NCBI GenBank assembly: GCA_030761205.1
Contig: JAULJL010000029.1
Span: forward strand, 875,501-939,500
DNA: 64,000 nucleotides
Source: Fremontodendron californicum
Taxonomy: Eukaryota; Streptophyta; Magnoliopsida; Malvales; Malvaceae
Direction: 5' to 3'
The first letter of the stretch is position 1. Every line of letters starts with the position of its first letter. Positions 47,444 through 58,434 of the stretch are shown in pieces. The translations under genes and the position numbers were made by a program. The notes under the pieces are model-generated. The model did no database searches, had not been told where the DNA came from, and saw only the letters and a program-made list of their open reading frames with translations.

Positions 47444-48163
47444 TCCCATGTGGCAATATAAAAATCTGAAAAATAAATAACAAATTCCATGTGGCAATAA
47501 CAAATTCCTTTAATTTTTTTTTTTGGCCTGAAATTCCATTAACTTTAAACATCAAATTTATTTCGGTAAAAAAAAGTCTGAAAACTCAAATGTCCTAAAT
47601 CCCCAAAACTTGCCCAAAAAAACCCTAATCAAAATATCCCTCATTTGAATCTGAAACCATTCATATTCCCGTTCTCATTTGAATCCCTCATTTGAATCGA
47701 AATCCTAGTTCTGAATCTAAACCGAATCTATTGCTTAATCCTTTATTGTGATTTGAGCCCCAAATTCGTTCTTTCTTTGAAATCGAGAATCCCTAGAACT
47801 ATTATATTCATCTTCGGGAATCATTAAAAATCAAACTCATAAATCATAATTTCGGTAAGTATTGATTATTTTAATTTGTTTTCGATTAAGATTATATAAA
47901 CACAGTTTGGGTAACCCTCCAATTTTATAAACACAGTTTAGGGTTTTGGAATTTCAAAGGTGGCTGCGTAATTTTGAATGCAAAATGGTGGTTTCCTGGT
48001 GAGTTATAATATGTTTTATGTTGGTTATTGATTTATTGTTGTTGATAGGGTTATTAGTTTATTTTGTTGAATATTGTTATAGTTTCTGAGTATGGATGTT
48101 GTTATGAGTTTAATCTTGATATAGTGACAATTATTTTGCTTTTGTTTCTTTGTTTATGAAAAA

Positions 48164-51100
48164 ATGAGTTGTGAATTATGTATCATTAGGTTTCATTATG
48201 CTGGGACATTTATTGGTGAGGGTCGTAATGTTAGGTATATTAATGAGATAGTTGAGGACCTTACCTTTGATCCTGATAAGTTGAGTTATTTTGAGTTATT
48301 AAACATTTGCAAGGAAGCTGGTTTACACAATATTTGTAATATATTTTATTTAATACCTGGTAGAAGCCTTGGTGAAGGGCTTAAGGTAGTTTGTGATGAT
48401 AATAGCACTTTAAACATGATTGGGTATATGGTATATCATGGTGAGATTGATGTCTATATAGAGCATGGCATAGATGAGCCTCAAGTAGTTGTAACAGAAT
48501 TAATTCAAGGCAATGAGGCATTAGGAAATGAGGAAGTAGGAAATGAGGAAGTGGGAAATGAGGCAATGGGGACTGATGAGGTTGTGAATGAGGAAGTGGG
48601 GAATGAGACAATAGGATTGATGAGGTTGTGAATGAGGCAGCGGGAAATGAAGAAGTGGGGAATGAGGCAATGGGGACTGATGAGGTTGTGAATGAAGTAG
48701 TGGGAAGTGAAAGGGTAGTAAACCATCCTGAAGTGAATGAGTCTGTTGAGCAAGAGATAGAAGAGGAAGAATTATGTGATAATGATGATGAAGAACTAGT
48801 TACTGCTAGATCTAACAGTAGGAAAAAGAGAATGGGGAAGAGAGTGAACATCAGTGTAGATGAGGTTGCTAATGAATTTGATACCCTTAGACCAGATGAG
48901 CCACACTCAACCTCATTTGATAGAGAACAGAGTAATGAGGAGGAAAATGGAAATGATAGTGAGTATTATGAGTCTGATCAGTTTGGGGATCCTGTTAGTG
49001 ATGAAGGAGAACAGGTAGATGATTATACTAGAAGGAAGAGCATGTATTCATCATATGATCCTACTGCAGCTAGCCCCTATATTGAACTAGGGATGTTATT
49101 TGAGAACGCAAAGAAATTTAAACATGCTGTGACATTATTATCCCTTAAAACAAATAGGGCAATCACTTGGGCTAAAAACAATTGTAAATTTGTGAGAGGG
49201 AAGTGTTGAGCAGAGAATTGTCCTTAGGTAATTTATGGGGCATATGATAAAAGATTGCAATCATTTCAAATGAAGACTTTCAAGGACAGTCATGATTGCA
49301 ACAAGGTATTTGAAAATCCAAGGTTGACACAATCTGTTTTGGCAGAATTGTACATGGATAAATTTAAGAAGGATCCTTTCATTAAGAATGCTGAGATCCA
49401 AGAAGCTGTAAGGAAGGATCATGGCCTTAGTGTCAATATTAGTATAATAAGAAGGGCTAAGAAAGAGGTGGTTGATAAAGTTATTAGCAACTATAAGGAG
49501 CAGTTTGGTCACTTGAGGAATTATGCAAAAGCAATTGTGGAGACTAATCCTGGAAGCACAGTGAAGATAAAAGTTCATAGACAGATGCCAACATCTCCAC
49601 CTGTTTTTGAGAGGTATTATATATGCTTTGAAGCACTTAAACTTGGCTTCGAAAATGGTTGTAGGCCTTTTTTGGGGCTGGATGGATGTTGGCTCAAAAG
49701 TTTGACTAAAGGTGAGTTGCTATGTGCTGTTGGCATAGATGAAAACAATCAAATGTTTCCAGTGGCTTGGGCATTAATGGAAGTTGAATGCACTGCTTCT
49801 TGGAAATGGTTTCTTGAACTATTGAATTCAGATTTAAAAATTGGAAGTGGCATAGGATGGACAATGATGTCAGACCAGCAAAAGGTAAGTTAACAGCCTT
49901 TAATACTATTCAACTTCAGCAAGTATATTGGATATAATTATGCCTTTTTATTATGTTTTCCAAACCAATTATGGTTATATTGCTCTTTTTTTATTTTATA
50001 CAGGGCCTTGAGAATGCAATTGAATGCTTATTTCTAGATGTAGAGCACAGATATTGTGCTAGGCATGTTTATGTTAATTGGTGCAAAAGGGGACATAAAG
50101 GTGAAGAGATGAAACAATGGTTTTGGAGGATTGCTAAATCTTCCACACCTAGGGAATTTGAAGAAAATATGAGAAAGTTACATGAGAAGAATGAAGAGGC
50201 AGTACTGACATTGTTAAAGTCCCTCCTAGGAGATGGTTCAGAGCATTCTTCAATGTAGATTCGAGGTGTGAATTGATTGACAACAACTTGTGTGAAACAT
50301 TCAATGGGACTTTGTTGGAGTCAAGAAGGAAACCTGTAATTTTATTATTTGAAGATATTAGGAAAAATATGATGTTAAGAATTGTGAGGAAGAGAAGAGA
50401 ATGTTCTAAATGGAGAGGTACTCTTGGATATAATGTATGGAAGATCATTGAAAAAAATGCAGCCATTGCTTCACATTGTATTGTTAGGTTTAATGGAGAT
50501 GGAGGATATGAAATAGATTTGGGTGAAGACAGGTTCATAGTCAATTTGGCTAACAAAACCTGTACTTGCAGAATGTATACTTTGTCTGGTATCCCCTGTG
50601 CTCATTCCATTTGTGCAATCAGAGATCTAAGGGGAAATGTTGAGGACTTTGTGTCTAGTTGGTACCATAAGGATGTATATTTGTTGGCTTATGGTAATGC
50701 ATTGCAGCCCATGCCAGGAATGAAGGATTGGCCAATATCAGTTGGTGAAGATCCAGTTCTGCCACCAGAGTTTAGGAAGATGCCAGGAAGGCCCAAAACA
50801 AATAGGAGGAAAGACTCTGATGAGCCCAAAAAAGTAAACAAGAACCAATACAAGCATACAAGGAAGGGCATGATCATGACTTGCCAGTTATGTCATAAAG
50901 AAGGCCACAACAAAAGAGGTTGTCTATTCAAAGGTAGAGAGGTAATTTTTTTTTTGTCTTATTCAATTTCATTTATTCTATCTTTTGGGTACTTTCAAAA
51001 CCCTAAACATTACTCTTTTTTCTTATGTCTTTGTCAGCAATAATCTCAAACGGAAATGGCTGGAAGCTCAAGTCGGAATCCAACTGAAGTTATAAATCTA

Positions 51101-51450
51101 AACCCAAAAAAGAAAAAAAAAAAGAAAAAGAAAAAGGGAATGTGTCTGCCTCTGCTTCAGCACAAAGATCTGGTTCTACCTCTGCTTCTGCTAGTGGTGG
51201 ATCTGGTTCTGCCTCTGCTTCTGCTGGTGGTGGATCTGCTTCTGCATCTACATGTGTTTCAGGTTTAGTTTCTGCATCTGCTTCAGCACAAGGACCTGCC
51301 TCTACCTCTGCCTCAACTACTGCAGAACTGAATACCCTTGCTAGTAGACCGGAATCCAACAGTACTGTGAGATGTTTTGCAGATTCTGATGGAAGACTGT
51401 ATGGCATGACTGGTGGAAGAACAAGTCCACTGTCAAAGACAACTTCCAAT
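48164..51450 (+). pseudogene. MURA-type (MuDR) transposase, decayed
   Basis: Coding parts are 48164-49884, a GTAAGT...ACAG intron (49885-50003), and 50004 onward. Order: N-terminal domain (IRFHYAGTFIGEG), an acidic repeat (NEEVGNEAMGTDEVVNE, several copies), a DNA-binding-like region, the MULE DDE core (LGLDGCW first Asp, SDQQKG second Asp across the splice), SWIM finger (CTCRMYTLSGIPCAHSIC) and a CCHC knuckle (CQLCHKEGHNKRGC), then a Lys run and a Ser/Ala-rich tail. Breaks: a frameshift in the acidic repeat near 48600, TGA at 49207 and TAG soon after (a Trp codon in the family), a frameshift near 50225, and TAA at 51041. It therefore cannot make an intact transposase, though all catalytic motifs remain readable. 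Confidence 0.92.
48500..48715 (+). repeat. Minisatellite encoding the acidic GNEEVGNEAMG repeat
   Basis: Tandem units of AATGAGGAAGTGGGAAATGA and AATGGGGACTGATGAGGTTG repeat several times in the transposase N-terminal half. A frameshift separates the two flanking frames here, consistent with slippage. Confidence 0.85.
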
Positions 51451-51845
51451 TAAACAACAACTAAGAAAAGACAACCCTCATCCTACAATCTTGAATGCTC
51501 CAAAGCCAGAAAGAAAATCGATGATGTGGCTGGTACTCAAGAAAGTCAGAGTGCTTCTTCCAAATGAAGCGAGAGAAAGAATGTCTGATAATTGCTATTG
51601 TCTTTTTCTACTATATTAGTCTGTTGAAAACTGTTATTTATGTTAGCATAGAAACATTTGTTTTCAGTTAATGTTAGACAGCATAAGTAATTTCTTGTAT
51701 GACTGTGTCTTTTTCCAATGTTTTGGATTCTGTACAAGATGAAAGTTATGAATGAAATGGTGTTTGATGACACAAATTGTGCAAATGGGTTATGTTTTTT
51801 ATTATCAAAACCACAATACATACAATGTTGCTGCCAATATCTTAA

Positions 51846-52661
51846 TTAAGGTAAAGCATGAAGCCTACATTGTTTTGCACCATTCAAACTAAACAAATAC
51901 AACATAATTACAACAAAACTTGAGATAACCATAATCCATTTCCAGTTGTTGTCGCCATCTCTACCCTTTTTGGAGTGATTGGCTTCCTTAAGTTTTAACT
52001 TTAAAGCAAAAACTTCATTCTTTAGTTGAAAATTTTCTTCAATGATTTCTGCTTCAACACAATCTATTGCATTATCCTTCAAATATGAAACTTGATTCTG
52101 CAATTTCTTAGTTTCATCTTATAAGAATTTTTCCCTTCTTTTCAACTCCAAAATAATCTCTCTTGCTCTTTCACAAAATCTGGGGTCATGCCATGCATGA
52201 AATCCACAAACATGGTCCTACAAATAAAATACATGTTATAATTAGAATTTAAATAAAAATTAAATGTTTTAATCAGAATTTAAATAACCAAAAATAAAAA
52301 AATATATAAAATTAGCACTAATTCATGGGATATTTACTAGGTATTGTGGACATCCATAAAATCTTCTTCCTGGATTTGTGCTTGTCCAAGAAGTCCACCT
52401 GGGTGCCTTCTGATTGCAATCACAATAAACGGGATCTCCTTCATAATCCCATTCCATCGGGTAACTAGATGTTATGAGCCTATACCCATCCCTGATTTTA
52501 CTACAAAATAGCAATAAAATAAATAAACAAATCGAAATAACCATCATATTACCGATTGGCAAAGAGAGGGAGACGGTATTGAAAAAAATTGAGATGGGGT
52601 GAAGAACAAACCACCTTGAATACCCAGCTGAAGATGAATTGGTTGAAGATTTTTGAGACAT
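51846..52661 (-). pseudogene. GRF-type zinc finger protein with C-terminal membrane anchor, second gene of the MULE
   Basis: Three exons on the minus strand, 52661-52615, 52500-52338 and 52217-51846, keep frame across two GT-AG introns. Residues 42-82 form a GRF finger: C42, C44, the core TSWTSTNPGRRFYGC (C66) and C74 followed by WHDP. An in-frame TAA follows residue 102 (52121-52119). After it the same frame continues through a coiled-coil-like stretch (KLQNQVSYL..., FALKLKLKEA) to a hydrophobic helix (WIMVISSFVVIMLYLF) and stops at 51846, for 192 codons. This matches the finger-coil-anchor layout of plant At4g04775/At1g43920-like proteins of unknown role. The truncated 102-residue product would keep the finger but lose the anchor. 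Position and convergent direction recall mudrB of maize MuDR, with no sequence relation implied. Confidence 0.8.
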
Positions 52662-52865
52662 TCACTTTATGGAATCGGCCGGCAAGAGATAAGAACTGGA
52701 AAAAAAAATTCCAAGGTGAAGAATAATGGCGTTACCCTAAACCCATATCAGAAGAGGGAGGGTTGAAGGGCTGAAGGGTTGTTAGGTTTTTTTCTTTCCT
52801 TTTCTCGATTTTTATGTTTCATAAAAATTGGGGATTTTTCTTTCTTTTTTTTTTTTAATTGTCAA

Positions 52866-53064
52866 AAAAACAATTACATGTCAGCATTATTTTTGAACAC
52901 CAGTCACATATTAGTCGCGTTGCATTTAAACGCAAGTGTAGGATGCCAAAAGTCCTTAATTGTGACAAATCGAAAAGGTTGCATTCTTAATAGACTGATT
53001 TGAAATGTTTAGTCCTGATTCACTCAACCGGTCATAGGTTGAGTCCTAAATTGGGCATTTAGCC
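52866..53064 (-). repeat. MULE right terminal inverted repeat
   Basis: Reverse complement of the left repeat, ending GGGCATTTAGCC at 53064 and followed by the TTAAATGAA duplication. Confidence 0.9.
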
Positions 53065-53073
53065 TTAAATGAA

Positions 53074-53715
53074 AAATAAGTATACCTTTTATATTATTTA
53101 TTTCTCGATCCTTAATTATTTTATTTCTCTTTTTTTTTTTTTTTGTTCTACCCAAATGCTTTTTATTTTTCATATTTGTGAGATATAGTTGTAATGTATA
53201 TGATTCCTATCAAGTGCTTGTTAAGAGCATATATCATCTGTTTATTCACTAGTGGACAAGTTTTTATTGGTTGTGTATGAACAAAGAAGCGGAGGTTAAC
53301 CATTTTATCTAATTAAGATCTATATATCAAGTTAATACTTTTTTATTTTTTACAAAGGAAATGATAATTTGGGGATAAGAGAAAGAAAGGTTGTTAGAAT
53401 TTGAATTTTAGACTTATTGAATGTCACTTCTTAAAAATTATTGTATGAACCAATTGTGTTAAAATCCGAATTATGCGCTCCTTATTAGTACTTAACATTT
53501 ATTGGTTGGTGAGTTTGTGATTTTGATATATATTTTTTGATTATTTTCTAAAATAAATTACCTTTGATTATCATTTTATAATCATATATTATATATTTCC
53601 TTTAGTTGACCATTTAAAAGTTATTGTATTGTATTAGGTTTAGGTGTGTCGTATTAGGTTTTATTTTATAAAGTTGTAAAAAGAAGAATCGTTACCAGCT
53701 TGAGCTTCCTACTCT
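53074..53715. other. Intergenic region upstream of methyltransferase
   Basis: AT-rich, no gene. Probable distal promoter of the gene at 53786. Confidence 0.4.
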
Positions 53716-53732
53716 GCTATATATGCTTATAT
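53716..53732 (+). promoter_or_regulatory. TATA box of methyltransferase gene
   Basis: TGCTATATATGC, followed by CTTATATATATT, lies about 65 bases before the ATG at 53786. Because the first in-frame ATG (53723) falls inside this motif, transcription must begin downstream and the second ATG is preferred. Confidence 0.55.
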
Positions 53733-53785
53733 ATATTTATATCCTAATCTTCAACCGACCTAATAATACAGAAAACAAAACCACT

Positions 53786-54967
53786 ATGGATTCCCCTGGA
53801 AAACCCAAGTTTCTTTCCACCAATCTCTGCTTCTTTTTCCTCCTCTTGTCAACAAATCTCCTCACCATGTTTCTATCTTCAACCCTTTACTGTTCTTGCT
53901 GTCTCCGAGTACTCCCTGATGAAACCAGCCGGCCAGATTTGTCTCTGTCTGAACCCTCTGATCATCAAGCTACTTCACAATCTGATGAATTCCTTAGCTT
54001 CGTTTCTCGACAGTCACTCCCATTAGGATTCAACACCGTTTTTGGTTCTGACACCATCTATTCTCCAGTGGGACGCGCCTGCACTCTCTTCTCAGATGAA
54101 CTCCGACGTTACATGTCTTACAAAGTTAACGGATCATGTCCGGACGACGAGCTGCTTGCCCAGAAACTCCTCCTCAAGGGCTGCGAACCACTGCCTCGCC
54201 GCCGTTGTCGCCCTACTGTACCACTTCAATACACCGAACCTTATCCTCTACCAAGTAGCCTATGGAGAATACCACCTGATTCATCAGTTGTATGGACAGC
54301 TTATACTTGCAAGAACTACACTTGTCTGATCAATAGAAAGCGGAAGCAAAAGGGTTTTGACGATTGCAAGGATTGCTTTGATATTCTTGAAGGACGTGAG
54401 AAAAGTCGTTGGACTTCAAAGAAAAGCGTGGATGGACTAGAGTCATTAGAGTTTGCTATTGATGAAGTGTTAGCGACAAGAAAAGCAGGTACAATCCGAA
54501 TAGGGGTTGATATTGGTGGTGGGGTGGCTAGCTTCGCTGTGAGAATGAAGGAAAGAAACATAACCATTGTAACAACTTCCATCAACATAAATGGGCCATT
54601 CAATAATTTCATTGCCTCAAGAGGGGTTGTGCCTTTGTACATTAGCATTTCGCAGAGGCTGCCATTTTTCGATAACACATTGGATATTGTGCATTCGATG
54701 CACGTTTTGAGCAACTGGATTCCAACAAGGATGCTGCATTTCTTAATGTTTGATATTTACAGGGTGCTAAGGCCCGGGGGATTGTTTTGGTTGGATCATT
54801 TCTTTTGTGGTGGTGAGCAGCTGAAGGAGGTCTACGCTCCTCTTATTGAAAGCGTTGGATTCAACAAGATCAAGTGGGTGGTGGGAAGGAAGCTTGATCG
54901 TGGGCCGAACCTCAGGGAGATGTACCTCTCAGCTTTGCTGGAAAAGCCGTTCAACAACTCTTGTTGA
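53786..54967 (+). CDS. Putative SAM-dependent methyltransferase, membrane-anchored (At1g29790-like)
   Basis: Single exon, 393 aa from the ATG at 53786 (MDSPGKPKF). An upstream in-frame ATG at 53723 lies in the TATA box and is rejected. Residues ~9-38 form a hydrophobic signal anchor ending in a Cys cluster (CSCC). A luminal-type domain with paired Cys follows, with WRIPPDSSVVW and CKNYTCLI. The Rossmann-type methyltransferase fold starts near residue 235 with the SAM-binding loop RIGVDIGGGVASFAVRM, then LDIVHSMHVLSNW and the post-motif LRPGGLFWLDHF. This matches plant putative methyltransferases related to the pectin-type DUF248 group and probably Golgi-located; the substrate is unknown. No breaks. 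It sits next to the MULE insertion (about 0.7 kb away) and may have its upstream region altered by it. Confidence 0.88.
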   Translation: MDSPGKPKFLSTNLCFFFLLLSTNLLTMFLSSTLYCSCCLRVLPDETSRPDLSLSEPSDHQATSQSDEFLSFVSRQSLPLGFNTVFGSDTIYSPVGRACTLFSDELRRYMSYKVNGSCPDDELLAQKLLLKGCEPLPRRRCRPTVPLQYTEPYPLPSSLWRIPPDSSVVWTAYTCKNYTCLINRKRKQKGFDDCKDCFDILEGREKSRWTSKKSVDGLESLEFAIDEVLATRKAGTIRIGVDIGGGVASFAVRMKERNITIVTTSININGPFNNFIASRGVVPLYISISQRLPFFDNTLDIVHSMHVLSNWIPTRMLHFLMFDIYRVLRPGGLFWLDHFFCGGEQLKEVYAPLIESVGFNKIKWVVGRKLDRGPNLREMYLSALLEKPFNNSC

Positions 54968-56128
54968 TTCCTTATATTAATTTGTTCTTTTTTTTTTTTT
55001 CTTTGAAAATGAAGAATACGTAGTATGGAATCATGTATCACTCAAATGCTTTAGTATATATTTAATTCTTTTGTTTGGACAAGACACAAAACAATCCATA
55101 AAATTGGATTAAGGAAGTTAGTCATAAAAATTTGCAATAAGCCCAACTTAATTCGAAACAACCGATGCTAATTTGGTTGAAATTGATTAATTAATCAATT
55201 AGAGGCTCAAACCGTTAAAAGCCCAATATATAATAGATGATTGTCCATAATTGCATGAACTGAACCCAAAGTAGAAAAAGCTAGAAGTCCAATCGGGATA
55301 GAAATCTATGGTAGCTGACTTGTGTAGAGAATAGCTAGCATAAATGGGCAGTTATCGGCAATTACCAAGCGATTACATGTTTTGTGCTAGCAGCATGAGA
55401 GAAGGTAAAGCTAAAAATAGGTGAACCAAGTGATTTCCAACAACCCCATGATTACCTATACTACTAAAACCGACAACCCCGAGTCTTAGTTACCTTGTTC
55501 TTTTGACAACCCTAAAAGTTAATTTCTCAAACCCAAATCCAGATATCTCAAGACTTGATTCGTCTTTTTTTTTTCTGACATCCCCAAAGTTTATATTTGA
55601 CAATCCTAAAATCAAAATATTTTACCTCAAAACCCATTCAAGCAACCCGAGTTTTGGGCTGGCAATCCCATATTACTAATATAAAATTTGTCACAATATG
55701 GTGTTCATTATGAATCAGTTCCCAACACAATATGCGACTAAAGGATTGTAAAATATTTATATGTTATTGTTTTTAGAGCTAACATCGTGAAGATGACCGT
55801 AAAACAACACAAATTCTTCCTAAAGCATCCCAGTATTCAACATGATTCTCCCCAAAAAAGAATGGTTGTTGAGTGAAGTGAGAAATACAAGTTTCTGTTG
55901 GCATCTAGTTGTCGTAATCAAAAAAGGTTTAGATTATTCATATTTCATATAACACTGCATGCAATAGCTCCCCGAACCACATATGGCGCTTCACTGCTCT
56001 TTCTGTAATATGAAAGACGCTACCAATTATCATCATAAAATCTTTCGATAAACTGGTAGACTGCTTCCCATAAAGCAAAAATAAGCATACCTCTTGTAAA
56101 AAGGGATCATCATCATCCAACTTCCTTC
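54968..56128. other. Region between convergent host genes
   Basis: Includes the 3' flanks of both genes. 55460-55690 has repeated TGACAACCC/GGCAATCCC motifs which, on the minus strand, resemble the GGGATTGCCA motifs at 31200-31500. No gene. Confidence 0.4.
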
Positions 56129-58387
56129 CTACTCGCACTTGATAGAACGGTAAATGTGTCGAACAAAGAAGAGAGATGCACGGAAGCCAATGGCCCCAAG
56201 CATGAGGAAGAAGCCATAGCAAATGCAAGCCATGTACCCAAAGAAGAATGAGGTTTGCATGAAGCCTGACATGTCTGATCGCGCACTGTAGTAATACAAA
56301 CAATAGGCATATATGAACAACCCAGTCGACCCACCACAAAGGAAGGACCTGACAGACCAAAGCGAACGTCAATTAATCACAGCTGATTATCAAAAAAGAG
56401 ACGCGTCTGAGATGGTATCTGAATGTCAGTTAATCATAAAAATAATTCATATTAATAATTCTACAAATGATCAAATATTGACAGAAAATGATAGCAAAAC
56501 AACATCGTTTCACAACTGTTTGCAGCCTCTCCTAACAAATTTGACTAAGTTTCAGCATTGAAAGTGGAAATCCAAGCTATTTTATATGGTTTGAAGCTTC
56601 ATTCAATCTGAAGAAACAGCTTAACTCGCAAATTGAGGAGTAAAAATGTTATCAATAATCAGATGCAAGACACGATGTGGCAAAGATTCACTCTAATGCC
56701 TTGTGTTCAGGCACCAAGGTTGATCTTGTCTAGCAAAGACTTAGAGGTTACTATAAAGAAGATGCATAAATGAGAAGAGGGATCACAATTTTATGGCAAT
56801 GTCCTGTAATTTCCAATAGAGTGCCAAGATGTATCACGTATTGACCACCCAAGGCCATGACAACTGCTGAAACATCATCATAATATTAATATGCTATCCC
56901 TTTTGGTAACACAAGAAAGCATCCACAGGCCCAAACATAGCTAGAACACAAGAAACACATTCTCAAAACAGCTATACTAAACCACCTCAAAAAAATGGAT
57001 AAGAAAAACATTTTCACAATCTCCAAGATGAAGATGAACCACTATAATTTAAAAGAAGGAAGCTCCTTAGCAGAACTCTCGAAACACAGTGCTCCATACT
57101 ACATCACAAACTGATTTTGTTTTTTTTTTTTTTTTTTCTTTTCTCTTTTTTTCATTCTTTATTTGTTTTGACACTACCTCAAAACTAGCTGACATTTACT
57201 GGTACTAACATGCAAATTCACAGACTAATTTATTATGAACTTCTCAAACTCATAGAAGATAAAACAACTAGTCAAATACCACAAGCAGATAAAAGCAATT
57301 TCATCCATAAACTAGGACGTTCTTATCACAAGAAGACCATATATAAATGCTCTAACATCAAATCATTTTTCCCTTTCCAACTCTCTCTAATGGTAATTAC
57401 CTTTTCAGTTCAGAAATCAGAACACAATTTATGCTTCAGTCCAATAAGCCCAATCTAAATTCTATCACATTCGCCTAGTGTATGTGTTTAAGAATCATGT
57501 ATGTGTATTAAAGGGAATACAAATTGCCATCTTACTTTGCTGCAATCATCTAGAAACAGAATCACATCAAGCAGCAGCCATATCTATAAATGAAAATTTT
57601 AGTCTGCATGTAAAACTTGGTTGTCAAGTTCTGAATCAGTTAACAAAAATAAAATAGACTAAATACTAAAAAGCCATGTATTTTCCCAAAAAAGTTTCAA
57701 AAAATCACTATTCTTCTATTGTACCCAATTGAGCACTTAAATTATTTTGTTTACTTAAGCAATTATATTGGATGGAAATCGTTAAAGTCTGTTAGTTTTG
57801 CCACGTCAGTATCTATGTGATCGTTGTCTTTGCTACAATAGTATGCACATAACAAATATAAAAATTCTCATCGAGTTGATGCTTACATGGCATGCCACGT
57901 ATCAATAGACCCCTTATTTTGCAACTACGTGCCATGTAGGCATTAATGTGGTAGAAATAGTGACCATGCGGATGTTGACATGGCAAAGATAACTGATTTA
58001 ACGGTTTCCATCCAAATATGGGTTCAATTGGGTATGATAGAAGCATAGGGGCTTATCTGAAAGTTTTGAGAAATTATAAAGGCTTTTTTAGTATTTTAGA
58101 CAATAAAATAAGTATGTTAGATGCATACTTCTCTAACAAAGTAGCACGCTTCAATTAGTAACATTGGTCTCTCTCATCCATTACTCATCATGTATGTACA
58201 TATGCAACAAAATGGGTGGCTAAAGGAAAATACTCTTTTGTAGTAAGCATGATTAGTCAATTTTTTACTCTTACTGTACAAGGACAATTTTCAGGATGCC
58301 GTTACGTGCACTATATCAAATATGAGGTTGGCTCAAAAACAATGAGAGAAAGGTAAATTGCAGCTTAATGTCGGTGTGGGTGTCTGT

Positions 58388-58434
<47 letters not shown>

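Larger units (their letters stand above)
47255..53064. mobile_element. Complete Mutator-like element (5810 bp), two convergent genes
   Basis: Terminal inverted repeats of about 190 bp (47255-47443 and ~52866-53064) begin GGCTAAATGCCCAATTTA. Perfect 9-bp target duplications TTAAATGAA lie at 47246-47254 and 53065-53073. Inside are a plus-strand MURA-type transposase (48164-~51450) and a minus-strand GRF zinc-finger gene (52661-51846) pointing toward it. The TIR arms are still highly similar and the TSD is perfect, so insertion is fairly recent, but both genes have picked up nonsense changes. Confidence 0.93.

Noticed and set aside
48381..48851. 156-aa minus-strand Ser-rich frame
   Set aside because: It is the antisense of the acidic minisatellite in the MULE transposase.
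51090..51449. Minus-strand frame rich in Ala, Glu and Asp
   Set aside because: It is the reverse reading of the Ser/Ala-rich tail of the transposase, which reads as a normal low-complexity C-terminus on the plus strand.
53723..53785. Upstream in-frame ATG as start of the methyltransferase
   Set aside because: It lies in the TATA-box region and adds 21 unlike residues before the usual MD... start and signal anchor.
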